From positions 3,038,001 to 3,102,000 of the forward strand of contig JBCAML010000001.1 of NCBI GenBank assembly GCA_038503075.1: a stretch of 64,000 nucleotides of DNA, read 5' to 3'. Both the position numbers and the translations under genes were made by a program. Origin of the DNA: Gyromitra esculenta. Taxonomy: Eukaryota; Ascomycota; Pezizomycetes; Pezizales; Discinaceae. Positions 1 to 10,200 of this stretch are shown one piece after another (the first letter of the stretch is position 1; each line of letters begins with the position of its first letter). The notes beneath the pieces are model-generated. The model saw only the letters and a program-made list of their open reading frames with translations, searched no databases and was not told the origin of the DNA.

Positions 1-174
1 TTTGATTTCAGGACATCTTGCAGACCTAGAGTCGAAATTAGCAGTTTTTATGGTTGGTATAGTATCAGGGTGGGGGATCCATAATGTACCTTCACCAGCA
101 GCGATATTGACGCGAAGGGCTTCTCCTCGACGAACAGATTCGGCTTTAGGATTAAGAAGACTAGTCGCAGACAT
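1..174 (-). CDS. CCT6: T-complex protein 1 subunit zeta (CCT6), 5' end, partial
   Basis: Subunit of the cytosolic TRiC/CCT chaperonin, which folds actin, tubulin and other proteins by ATP hydrolysis. Read on the minus strand, exon 1 (174..90) begins with ATG and encodes 28 residues containing LLNPKAESVRRGEALRVNI, the characteristic N terminus of the zeta subunit. A 64-bp intron (89..26, GTACAT..CTAG) follows, and exon 2 starts at 25 with GLQDVLKS, the conserved chaperonin block that precedes the nucleotide-binding loop. The gene leaves the window at position 1, so only about 37 codons are seen. Splice phase closes in frame. The identification rests on a short but very distinctive motif run; another CCT subunit is unlikely because the NPKAES block is zeta-specific as far as I know. 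Confidence 0.85.
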   Translation of the reverse strand, partial: MSATSLLNPKAESVRRGEALRVNIAAGEGTLWIPHPDTIPTIKTANFDSRSARCPEIK

Positions 175-846
175 TGTTACTGAGTTCTGGAGTAAACGAA
201 CCAGAAGATAGGTTGCGATAGGTTGCTGAGGTCAAGGAAGAGAAGGTAGTTGATTGCTTGTGTAGAAGTTGAGAAATCCCGCCAAGGCCTCAAGATTTGG
301 AGCCCCACCTCTTATCCCTTCGCTCGTAGCAACGCTGTATCTGGCCTGTACAGGCCACAAAAAAATTTACCTGCTTATAACTCAACAAGATTTTAATTAA
401 TAAACTTAAATTCTTGATTGGGGGTAGATGTGTATATACTAGTTATGACTGACCTGTTAAAATTGAAATTTCTCGGTTGTTGCTCCAACAACTTGACATG
501 GCTATAACTGCAATTTTGGCCCTGAAAATGACCCTCAATTTCATTCCCAAATTTTTCTAGCAGAGATTGTAATGGGAACTCCAGAGATTTTTCATGATAT
601 ACTTTGATGATATATATTAAATATATTACAACCTTGTATTTTTAAGCTTTATTAAATTAGACTTCTGCTGTATCAAAACCCTGGGGTTTTGGCGGTTTTT
701 GGCGGTTTTTCGGGAATTTTTGATGGTCTTAACAACAGTTTGCTAGCAGATTCAATGAATACAGAGCACAATTTGGCTGTTCTGTTTGCTTAATGTATTT
801 TCTCCACCACCAATAGCCCAGATATTACAATTATCTAACAGCCCAG
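175..846. other. Intergenic region upstream of CCT6
   Basis: No convincing ORF. It should hold the CCT6 promoter, since CCT6 reads away to the left. From about 360 onwards it is AT-rich, with a short direct repeat of a G-rich unit (TTTTGGCGG) near 690-710. I see no repeat ends, tRNA or conserved motif here. Its right edge is the target site (CCCAG) of the LTR nest. Confidence 0.6.
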
Positions 847-1048
847 TCTCACGGTTCGATCCCTCGTTAAGCCCTTTAGTATCCCTGAAGGTGAGCAGTG
901 CTACTTAAACGGCGATCGACACGCTCAAGAGTGCGTTTTCTACAGTTCTACAGCCGTCTATCTCGCGAGATAAGTCGCATGATAATGACAAATGGTAGTT
1001 CCAAGTTATAACGGTAGATAAGATTTGAAGAGCATCGCAGTAAGAACG

Positions 1049-1907
1049 TCTCATGCGTGCTTTCCCGTTCTCTCGTGATCCCCGAGATGAAAGAATGCTA
1101 CTTGAATAGGAAACTAAGCAACAAGAGTGTTTACGAGATTCCACAGGCTCTACGAGGTGTTCAAGTATAGAGGACTTGAGGACGGCGACAGCGTAAGGTT
1201 ATGAAGTATAACCAAGTTTTGTATTGTAGGATACAAATGAGTGAACAATAGAAGACGTTGCTTAAGGAAAGAAGAAGGAAAAGTACAACAAGAGGGGAAA
1301 TCCCTTCGCTTATATACCTTGTTCCGACTCTTTCGATGACAAAGACATGACTCATAGTAACGGAAACCTAAAGAAACATAAAGAACAACAATAGGACGCA
1401 ACAACCAAGTACCCATGTACCTAACCGACCAATAAAATTCCATGGATTGATCTAAGGAATGAATCGTGGTCGGGTTGCTGGTTATATCGTTGTCTGGATG
1501 GTTGTATAATCTCTTTGTTGTTCGGTTATATTTTGGGCTATTGGGATAATGTCTTTGTGTTTCGGTTGTTGTCGGGTTGTTGTCGGTGTCACAGGAAAAG
1601 CAGGGTATTTAAGTGAAGGATTTCGGTCGTTCCTGTTTCTCTTTCTCTTCTTTTTTTAAACAACGTTCTCATTATACTTCTTTTGTATCAATTTGAATAC
1701 CACTTCGATTCTACCTCAGAATCTTCGCTGTTGCTGTGAACCCTCGCCGATACTTCGCCTTGAAGTATACTCCCTGTAGGACCTGTAGAAACCTTGCACT
1801 CGTCGAACGAGTTGATACCTCACTTAAGTAGCACTGCTCACCTTCGGGGATACCGAAGGGCTTAAGCTGAGAAACTCAACCGTGAGATAAAACATCCATC
1901 CATGAAA
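1049..1907 (-). mobile_element. Solo LTR, family 1 type b, nested in the 847 LTR
   Basis: Starts TCTCATGCG at 1049 and ends CCATGAAA at 1907. The flanks are GAACG (1044-1048) and AAACG (1908-1912), a target duplication with one mismatch. Type b differs from type a in its U3/TATA region (TATATAAG-type box instead of TATTTAAG) but keeps the same self-primer and leader hairpins. It is itself split by a plus-strand type-a LTR at 1438-1887. No internal coding sequence remains. Confidence 0.8.
1438..1887 (+). mobile_element. Solo LTR, family 1 type a, innermost of a three-deep nest
   Basis: Runs from TTCCATGG to CCGTGAGA, 450 bp, flanked by a perfect TAAAA duplication (1433-1437 and 1888-1892). 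Its leader shows the family hairpins with its own stem sequences: ATACTTC/GAAGTAT around GCCTT (1750-1768) and CCTTCGG/CCGAAGG around GGATA (1841-1859). Being innermost, it is the youngest of the three LTRs here. Confidence 0.85.
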
Positions 1908-2106
1908 AAACGAGAACGTTGCTTAAGGAAAGAGAGAAAGAAAACAACAAGCGACCAAAAACCCTTCCTTAAATACCCCGCTTTTCCATACTCTGACTCA
2001 TAACCCGAATCTAACCAAGAAACAAAGACATTATAACCCAAACATTATCTGTGGCAACCAATAATCCCATCCTAACCCATTACCTCATACTATCCGTGAA
2101 ACCCAG

Positions 2107-2909
2107 ATATTTGCTATCACTGGGGGTGGTGCTCGCTTCTCTAGTAGTTTTATCAGCTTTTAAAATGTGTGGTTGTTGTTGGATTGGCTGGGTTTGGTTC
2201 CTAGAGACACCCCACATATTATTTACAAGCAACTAATAGATTATATCAACTAATCTAGATATTTAATATTATTTTTTCCAGATAATCAAGTCCTATGTCC
2301 CCAAATTTCTGATTACTTGTGATACTTTTGGTTGCTTGAGAGGTAGTAGCATACTATAAAGGCACACGTTGCTACAGCCAAAGTTGTGCTACGGTTGAAG
2401 GGATAGTCCCATGTGGCTGAAAATATTGTGTTGCTAGCATCAACGGATATCCGACACAAAGGTTTCCATCAGAAACTGTAGTTATCCCCCACGTGCACAA
2501 TTCTCCCCAAAATCCACTCTGAGACCATTAAATCCCAGTACTAGAGGTTTAGTCAATTTTTAAGCAGAGTAGAACAAGTTTAGGCCCGATATCATAACCC
2601 ATCACTCACCCATACCATTGTGAGGCTGGTTAGACAGAGGGTTATTACTTATCCGGTGCACACAACCTATAAACTTACAATACATTAGAAGCGTATGTAT
2701 ATATAAACTATAGTAGGCTCTCATTATAAAAATACTGTGAGTAAGAATAAATATTGTATAAGAATATGACTTCCCGGTCCCGCTGGATTTGTATGATAAG
2801 CTAAAAATAAACACTCTGTAAGAATATTCTTCCGATTTGAATAGAATTTATTAAGGTATTCTCATCCCTTACACTGGTAACAAATGCTGACCCCCTTATG
2901 TGGCGGTAG
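2107..2909. other. Intergenic, no gene seen
   Basis: AT-rich stretch between two transposon groups. Short ORFs here are under 75 codons and resemble nothing I know. It does not show the N-terminal part of the piggyBac transposase whose remainder starts at 5105, although that would be expected if the family-2 LTR at 2910 had simply inserted into that gene. Confidence 0.5.
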
Positions 2910-2972
2910 TGTTATACCTGTACCTTTTAAAGGAGTTCCTGGCCCTGGAGTTACCCTATCTTTGGAGTTACC

Positions 2973-3838
2973 TCTCACGGTTGTGTCTCTCGTTAAGCCC
3001 TTCAGTATCCCTGAAGGTGAGCAGTGCTACTTAAGCGAGGTAACAACACGTTCAAAGAGTGCAGCGCTTCTACAAGTTCTACGAGGGGTCTATCTCAAGA
3101 CGAGATAAGTGCAGTGAAGTAGACAGCGACTCTCACGGTTGAGTCCCTCATTAAGCCCTTCAGTATCCCTGAAGGTGAGCAGTGCTACTTAATGAGGTAT
3201 CAACGCATTCAAAGAGTGCAGCGTTTCTACAGGTTCTACGATGGGTCTATCTCGAGGCGAGATAAGTGCAGCGAAGTGAACAGCAACAGCGAGGATTCTA
3301 AGATAGAACCGAGATAGTATTTCTGATAAGTACTGGAGAAGGTAAGCGAGAACGTTGCTTAAGGAAAAAAGGAAAAGAGAAACAGGAGCGACCGAAATCC
3401 TTCACTTAAATACCCTGCTTTTCCTTGTAACACCAACAACAACCTGATAACAACCGAAACACAAAGACATTATTCCAATAACCCAAATATAACTGAACAA
3501 CAAAGAAATTATACAATCATCCCGACAATAATATAACCGGCAACCAAACCACGATTCATCCCCTAAGTCAATCCATGAAAGCGACAGCGAGGGTTCTGAG
3601 GTAGAACCGAGGTAGTATTTCAGTGATTACAAAAGAAGGTAAACAAGAACATTGCTTAAGGAAAGAAGAAGAAGAAGACAAAGAACGACCAAAATCCATC
3701 ACTTAAATACCCCGCTTTCCCATATCATAACCAACATCCGACAACAACCGAAACACAAAGACATTATACTAAATAACCGAAATCCATCCGCAACCATCAA
3801 CACGACCCTAATCTGTTTCCTTGTTTCGATCCGTGAAA
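2973..3838 (-). mobile_element. Solo LTR, family 1 type a, inside family-2 LTR
   Basis: TCTCACGG at 2973 to CCGTGAAA at 3838, flanked by TTACC duplications (2968-2972 and 3839-3843). The undisturbed version of the same target is visible near 48891-48915 in another family-2 LTR, where TTACC occurs once. It is split by another solo LTR at 3131-3580. Confidence 0.88.
3131..3580 (-). mobile_element. Solo LTR, family 1 type a, nested in the 2973 LTR
   Basis: TCTCACGG at 3131 to CCATGAAA at 3580, 450 bp, with a perfect GCGAC duplication (3126-3130 and 3581-3585). It sits in the same orientation as its host LTR, within the host's leader region. Removing it with one duplication rejoins the host's conserved GCGACAGCGAGG segment. 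Confidence 0.88.
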
Positions 3839-4414
3839 TTACCCTACTTTAGCACCTTTCGGATCGGGACTGGAGCCTGTTACCCTGCCTCCAATCCTTC
3901 TAGTAGGTATAGTATTTGTATGACAAGACCAGAAAGACCTGTCCCGAGGGCAAAAGTAACCCCTAGGCCGTCAAGCAAACTGCCCGGCGGAATGGGACCC
4001 GGTGGGTATGTAGGGAAGTGTCTGGCTTCGCTGTGGTTCAAAAGGATTGCGAATCGACCAAAACTGAGTTACGACTCGACAAAGATATGAACGAATGCCA
4101 CGCGACAATTCTGGATAAAGGAAATGATCGTCTCAAAGAGACGAACGCAATGAAGACAAATACGTAACTCCCATGTTACCGATACGCATACCGCTTCGAG
4201 ATCAGACGCCGTGAACTCAACGATTCTGAGATGAATGGGGTATCTGCATGCGAGATGCTAGTTGTCACGTTGTCATAAGAAGGGTACGCCTCTACACCAC
4301 ACTATACCCAAACATAGTAGAGAGGAGGCATTATAAATACTCTCGCAGTGGATGTAAACTCTGAGTCAGATCATTAGTGGTGAAGAACGAGCTTTATCAA
4401 TATTATATTGTTTC

Positions 4415-4801
4415 TTTCATGGATGGTTGCCGTGTAGCTTGGTTAGTGGTATGGGTGTTTAGTTGCGGTTGTTTCATTGTTCTTTCGATATGTTTCCTTT
4501 GGTTTCCTTTACTATGAGTCATACGTTTGTCATCAGGGAGATGGATTACGAGTATATAAGCGAAGGGATTCCCCCTCTTGTTGTACTTTTCCTTCTTTAA
4601 ACGACGTCTTATCATACATTTCTTGTATTTCGCAATCTGAAGCTCGGTTATCTCATAACTCGCGTTATCGCCGTCTTAGTCTTAACTTTCTTGAGCCACT
4701 CGTAGGCTGTGGAGCATAACAAACTTCCGTCACTAAGTTTTCCATTCAAGTAGCACTGCTCATCTCGGGGATACGAGAGAACGGAAAACGCTTGCATGAG
4801 A
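4415..4801 (+). mobile_element. Solo LTR, family 1 type b, inside family-2 LTR
   Basis: TTTCATGG at 4415 to CATGAGA at 4801. The flanks are GTTTC (4410-4414) and GTTTA (4802-4806); comparison with the intact family-2 copy at about 49490 shows GTTTCTAGC, so one duplication has mutated. It contains a TATATAAG box and a decayed leader. The self-primer region is degenerate in this copy, suggesting an old insertion. Confidence 0.75.
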
Positions 4802-5104
4802 GTTTACAGCGAAATTCTTGAGTGCAATTTCTTTCTTTTACTTGTGAATTACTTTTATCTCACTTAGCAAGGCCTTGGCCCTTCAGCGTTAGTTATTAAA
4901 ACCTTACTATTGGAAGTTCTTCATAGAACTTTGCTTGATCCCTACTTTGAACCCTATGGTTATCTTTTAGCGGTTCATAAGAAGCAGTTAGGACTTGCGC
5001 CTGTGCATTGTGTTGCGGATAGCAACCGGGCAGGTTATAGCTTCTAGATTGTTATCTAAAGCTTCTTGGAGATTTCCTGGGCGGTAAGAAATACTGGTCT
5101 TACA

Positions 5105-5316
5105 GTCTTACCCCTACTGGCAATGTGGTTTACTACCTTGCTAGTAGGCTACCCAAGCGAAAGACATGGCATATATTTTTAGACAACTTCTATACCTGTC
5201 TACCATTATTATCCATTCTTCGAAGAAAGTTAGATATTGGAGCATGTGGTACTGCAAAACCTTCTTCCTGTGGTTTCCCAGCTATATTAGCTATTCCCAA
5301 AAAGGATGTAGGGAAA
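5105..5316 (+). pseudogene. piggyBac-type transposase (DDE_Tnp_1_7), middle fragment before E1
   Basis: Open frame with DNFYTCLPLL and GACGTAKPS, matching the conserved piggyBac/PGBD core; the D of DNFYT corresponds to the second catalytic Asp of the family. The frame stays open up to the E1 insertion point: codons GGG AAA end at 5316, and the frame resumes exactly at GTA (11339) past the duplicated GGAAA. The N-terminal third, with the first catalytic Asp, is not found to the left, where a family-2 LTR abuts. The gene is therefore both truncated and split. In intact form this would be a cut-and-paste transposase or a domesticated derivative; I cannot tell which. Confidence 0.75.
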
Positions 5317-5733
5317 TTTCATGGATTGATTCAAGGATGACTCGTGGTTCGGATGGTTGTACAATCTCTTTGTTGTTCGGTTAGGTTTCGGGTTATTAGG
5401 ATAATGTCTTTGTGTTTTTGTTGTTGTCGGGTTGTTGTTAGTGCTACTGAAAAGCGGGGTATTTAAGGAAGGATTTTGGTTGTCTTCGTTCTTCTTTTCA
5501 AAGCAACGTTAACTACTTTCTTACGTCGTATTGTTTTAATACTATCTCGATTCTACCTCAGAATCCTCGCAGTCGCTGTCGCTGTAGAACATTCCCACAC
5601 TTAACTCGCCTTGAGTTAGACCCCGTAGGACCTGTAGAAAACTTCGCTACTCTTATCGCAACGATTCTCATTTAAGTAGCTCTGCTCACCTTCTGGGATA
5701 CAGAAGGGCTTAAACTAGAATCGAACCGTGAGA
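5317..5733 (+). repeat. E1 5' LTR
   Basis: 417 bp, TTTCATGG to CCGTGAGA. TATA-like TATTTAA near 5459-5465, then the self-primer core AAGCAACGT near 5507, then leader hairpins in U5. It is near-identical to the 3' LTR apart from a small rearranged patch just after the primer core, so the element inserted fairly recently. Confidence 0.9.
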
Positions 5734-5744
5734 TTACGTTGCTT
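5734..5744 (+). promoter_or_regulatory. Primer-binding site (self-priming type) of E1
   Basis: TTACGTTGCTT directly follows the 5' LTR. Its ACGTTGCTT part (5736-5744) is the exact complement of AAGCAACGT (11101-11109 in the 3' LTR), which lies about 45 bp below the TATA box, where the transcript should start. This is the arrangement known from Tf1, where the mRNA 5' end folds back as primer. I see no match to a tRNA 3' end. Confidence 0.7.
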
Positions 5745-5929
5745 CCTCCTCTACACCTCCTACTTCGACGCCCCTTTATGGAACTTGTTACTTGGATTCG
5801 CCAATCCATCCTACAAGTCTTCCCCTGCTTAACACCTCAAAGACCTCAAACGATCACTGAAGTCATCCCCGAGTGGCTTGACCAACACTACCTACGCACC
5901 AACTCCCTTCCGTGCGACGAACCAAGATC

Positions 5930-7260
5930 ATGAGCTCCCCCGCCCCCGCCGCATCCTCATCTGAAGGAGCCGCCGTCGCCACACCCCGCTTCCCCACAAA
6001 GGAAGCCTTCGCTCAGGCCTATAGAGACGACCCCGTCGAGCTGTTTAACCGACTCCGGGAGCTCAACCAGGCTCTTGAGGACCAGATTGACGTCCTACAA
6101 GAAGGAACGCAGGAGCTAGAGATAAAGCTCAACACCGCCCAGATCCAAGCAAACAACGCCAATCATCACGCCCAACAACAAGACCAACGGGTCAGCGACG
6201 CCTCAACCCTCATTGACCGATTACGTCGAGAACGGAATGAGGCTCGTGCAAACCTTTCCCTCCCCCCGGCTCCACCAAACCTCACGGCCACTCCCCCACC
6301 GTCATCGGTCACCACCCATCGCTCTGAACGTATGCCGGACCCGGAGAAATTCGACGGATCCAGGACAAAACTCCCCGGCTTCATCCTCCAACTCTGTTCA
6401 AAACTTGCAGTTAACAGAGATCGATTCGCTGACGAGAATACCATGATTCTCTATACGATCAACCGCTTGGAGGAAGCAGCCCTGGAACAAGTTCGACACA
6501 CGGTCCTTCCTTCTGGCCTTACAACCTGGACCAACGCCGCCGCCCTCATCGCCGCCTTGGAGACTGCCTTTGGAGACCCCGACCCCACCGGTACCGCACG
6601 ACGAGAACTGCACCAACTTCGCCAAGGCAAACGCGACTTTTCCGCCTACCTAGCGGATTTTCAACGCATCATGAGACAACTAAACTTCGATGAAAATTCG
6701 AAGATGGATGCCCTTGAACATGGTATGTCCGAAGAATTAAAGGAAGCTATGGTCTTCGCCGCCGCTATGCCCGCTACTCTCAACGACATGATCCTAGTCC
6801 TTACTAGAATGGACAATCGTATCCGAGCCCGTAAGGCGGAGAAACGAGGGAATGCCCGCGAGAATATGGGACAGTTTAGTGCCCCAGCCAACGCAATGAC
6901 TCCTTTTGTTCCCGCCTCATCGTTTGTACCAGGAGGCCTTGCTCCTATGGATCTCTCCTTTGGACGTACTAGCAATCTCTCCCGACCCCCCCAGGATCAA
7001 AGGTATACAATGGTAAATGGCAGGAGGAAGCTATCGGAGGAAGAAAAACAATGGCGCCGTTCTACCGGCAAATGCATGTTTTGTGCCGCCCCCGATCACT
7101 CCTATGCCAATTGCCCCTCCGCTCCAAAGAAACCCACGATGCCCTCACACCACCACCCGCCAGCCGTACCCCTCCAGCCTCCTCGCTACCGCCACCACCT
7201 CTTCCACCTCAGTTCTTCGCCCTGGAAGCCGCCAGCGCCTCCAATGAGGCTTTAAACTAG
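5930..7260 (+). pseudogene. gag: E1 gag (capsid/nucleocapsid), frameshifted near its end
   Basis: Structural Gag protein of the retrotransposon. The start chosen is the ATG of MSSPAP, the start shared with E2, E3 and E4. A coiled region rich in Gln and Glu (about residues 30-95) is followed by the capsid-like domain with RRELHQLRQGKRDF, then a zinc knuckle CMFCAAPDHSYANC (CX2CX4HX4C) and a proline-rich tail. A small deletion near 7138-7145 moves the original frame; the native tail continues in another frame to TTTAAAC TAG at 7251-7260, while the open frame read straight through stops at 7255. A spacer of pol leader follows. Confidence 0.85.
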
Positions 7261-7294
7261 TTTCACCGAAGTCGACCAGTGACCCTGCTTCGGT
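7251..7294 (+). promoter_or_regulatory. Predicted -1 ribosomal frameshift signal of E1
   Basis: The slippery heptamer TTTAAAC (7251-7257) is read as T TTA AAC in the gag frame and is followed at once by the gag stop TAG. Slipping back one base gives CTA GTT and enters the pol frame, which is open from here. Downstream, ACCGAAG (7265-7271) pairs with CTTCGGT (7288-7294), leaving a 16-base loop. Sister copies keep the heptamer, and E3 and E4 have a 9-bp stem of different sequence at the same place. Confidence 0.7.
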
Positions 7295-10200
7295 TCCATT
7301 TTCTTTACCTTTGTCTGCGTTTTCCATTTCAGGTTTTTCGGTGTCGGATATGTGCGTGGAGGATCAGTTAGATGGGGAACACTTTGTTATTTCTTGTAGC
7401 ATTTCCCATAATAATAAAATCATCAAAACCCACGCACTATTGGACACTGGAGCCTCAGGATTCGCTTTCATTGACAAAGACTTTGTGAGTCACCATGCCC
7501 TACCCCTTCTTCCCCTAAAAAATCACCGACAACTTGAGGTAATAGACGGCCGCCCAGTCTCATCAGGAGACATTACCCATATTGCCAAAATTCATCTCTC
7601 TATCCAACAACACCAAGAACAAGCCCCCTGCTTCGTTACTCAACTAGGACATTACCCCCTCATTTCGAATCCCATTACGAACTATCACGACGTCCAACTT
7701 CACTTCGCCCAAAAACGCATTGAGTTTAATTCTAAACTCTGCACCACCCACTGTGCACCACATTCCCCAGCCGTATCCACCTCAGCCATTACAGTACCAC
7801 CCCGTTTCAATATGTCGTTTATTGGAGCTGCAAGTTTTCGAACCCTTACCCGAAAACGTACCTCTCAGGCCTATGCTATGTCTCTTTATGAGATAAATAG
7901 GATCCTAGAGAAAACAACAACCAAGGAAGAATGGAGAGAAAGGATACCCGCGGAATATCATGACTTTTTGGACATGTTTGATAAAAAAACACAAGGATTA
8001 CCCCCTCGCCGTTCCTATGACCATAAAATACAGCTAATGGAAGGGAAGGATGCACCCTTCGGCCCCCTCTATGGAATGTCACGAGAAGAACTAATTGTCC
8101 TCAAAAAATACATTGAAGATAACCTGGAGAAAGGTTTTATTCGTGCCAGCTCTTCTCCTGCCGGGTCTCCTGTCCTCTTCGTGAAAAAGGCCGATGGATC
8201 ATTAAGATTGTGCGTGGACTATCGTGGCCTTAATGCGATCACTGTCAAAGACCGTTATACGTCGCCCCTCATCCGAGAAACCCTGGACCGTCTAGCAAAA
8301 GCACAATGGTACACCAAACTAGATCTACGCGACGGTTACCATCAAATACGCATCACCGAAGGGGATGAATGGAAGACAGCCTTCCGTACTCGTTATGGTT
8401 TATACGAATATCAGGTCATGCCCTTTGGCCTAACCAATACTCCCGGAACTTTTCAACGCTTCGTGAATGATTGTCTTACAGAGTATCTGGACATCTTCTG
8501 CACAGCGTACTTGGATGATATCCTCATTTACAGCAACACCTTTGCCGAACATCAAACCCACGTTCGCAGAGTCCTCCAAAAGCTCAAAGACAATAACATC
8601 TTGCTAAAACCAGAAAAATGCGAGTTCCAGGTACAAACCACTAAATACCTCAGACTTATCCTTACCCCTGATGGCATAAAGATGGACGAGGAGAAACTCA
8701 AGGCCGTCCGGGAATGGGGAACCCCAAAAAGCGTAAAAGATGTTCAGGCATTCTTAGGCTTTGCAAATTTTTATCGTCGATTTATTCTGGGATTCTCAAA
8801 GCTTGCTGCCCCCCTTACCGCCCTTACCAGAAAGGGCATCACCTTTGAATGGTCTGTCGAAGCTGATATAGCTTTCGAAAACCTAAAACACTCCTTCACC
8901 ACGGCCTCAATCCTTATCCACTTTGATCCTGATAAAAAAATCATCGCAAACCGACGCTGATTTTGTATCGTAGTCCTGTCCCAATACGACGACGCAGGAA
9001 CCCTGCACCCAGTAGCCTTCTTTTCAAAAAAACATTCACCAGCAGAGTGCAATTATGAAATCTACGACAAGGAGCTACTTGCCATCATCCGAGTCTTTGA
9101 GGAATGGTGTCCGGAACTGGAAGGTTCAAAACACCCAATTGACGTCATCAGTGATCACAAAAACCTCGAGTACTTTATGAGTACCAAGCAACTCAATCGC
9201 CGTCAAGCTAGATGGGCTGAATACCTATCGCGCTTTGATTCTGTTATCACATACAGGCTGGTGCTCAAGGGGAAAACCGGATGCTTGACCAGGAGATCGT
9301 GAGATCTCCTGGAAGTGGATGAACGATTAGACACCAGAGTCAAGTGGTGCTAAAGAAGGAAAATCTTGACCCTAAGCTAAGTTTGTTGTCGCTTTTTATC
9401 AAACGAAGTCACTGAATTGACGCCCCTAAAAAAGCTATTTGCAGAAGGATATATCGCTGACAAGTTTCCTGAAAAAATCGTCCTAGCGTTAAGGAATAAG
9501 GACCAACAATCCAAGGAGATTACCTTAAGCGAGTGCAAAGAGGGAAATGGAAACCTCTATTACCGAGATTGTATCTACGTTCCAGACTATGCCCCCCTCC
9601 GCCTTGAATTGATCAAGAGACACCACGATGCCCCTGCCGCAGGCCATCCAGGACGTGATAAAACCTTCGAACTCCTTGCTAGAAGATTCTATTGGCCCAA
9701 GATGAGGGAGTCGATCGGGCAATATGTCCGTAACTGTCATATCTGCCAGAAGGCGAAACCAGTTACCCAACGTACTCAAGGAGTCCTCCGTCCCCTACCC
9801 ATTCCTAATCGCCCATGGCAAGAAATCTCTATGGATTTCGTTACCGGCCTCCCCGAATCGAATGGCTATGATGCTATCATGGTAGTAGTCGATCGACTGT
9901 CCAAAATGCGCCATCTTATCCCTTGTAATACTACCGTCAACTCCAGAGATGTAGCTGATTTATATCTACAACATGTCTGGAAATTACATGGGTTACCTAC
10001 GCATATCACATCAGACCGAGGTATCCAATTTACAGCCCATTTCTGGAAAGAACTGTGTCAACGCCTTGGGATTCAGGCTAGGATGTCTACTGCTTTCCAC
10101 CCTGAGACAGACGGACAGACGGAGAGACTAAATGCGGTTATGGAACAGTACCTACGATCTTATGTATCTTATCAACAAGAGGACTGGAGCAACTGGTTAC

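Larger units (their letters stand above)
847..2101 (-). mobile_element. Solo LTR, family 1 type a, carrying nested insertions
   Basis: Minus-oriented LTR of the gypsy family: it starts TCTCACGG at 847 and ends CCGTGAAA at 2101. The 5-bp duplication CCCAG flanks it (842-846 and 2102-2106), so this is a genuine solo LTR left by LTR-LTR recombination of a full element. It is interrupted from 1049 to 1912 by a type-b LTR, which is itself interrupted. Removing the inserts leaves a normal LTR of roughly 390 bp. It carries the family leader hairpins and, near 1914-1922, the self-primer site read in reverse. Confidence 0.85.
2910..5104 (+). mobile_element. LTR of retroelement family 2, with three family-1 LTRs inside
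   Basis: Begins TGTTATACC at 2910 and ends TCTTACA at 5104, the same ends as the copies at 45239-46230 and 48844-62047. It has canonical TG..CA ends. A TATAAATA box lies at 4332-4339. It is broken by a type-a LTR (2973-3838, itself nested) and a type-b LTR (4415-4801). Without these it is close to the length of the other copies. The immediate flanks (GGTAG left, GTCTT right) are not a duplication, so this may be one LTR of a rearranged element. Confidence 0.75.

Noticed and set aside
847..862. B-box-like GGTTCGATCCC resembling a tRNA gene promoter
   Set aside because: It is the first part of a gypsy LTR, varies between copies, and has no A box or tRNA fold around it.
1150..1443. ORFs of the MSHVFVIERVG type, seen again near 4477, 42670, 60573 and 63359
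   Set aside because: They recur because type-b LTRs are homologous; they cross the promoter and leader, change frame and length between copies, and do not look like a protein under selection.
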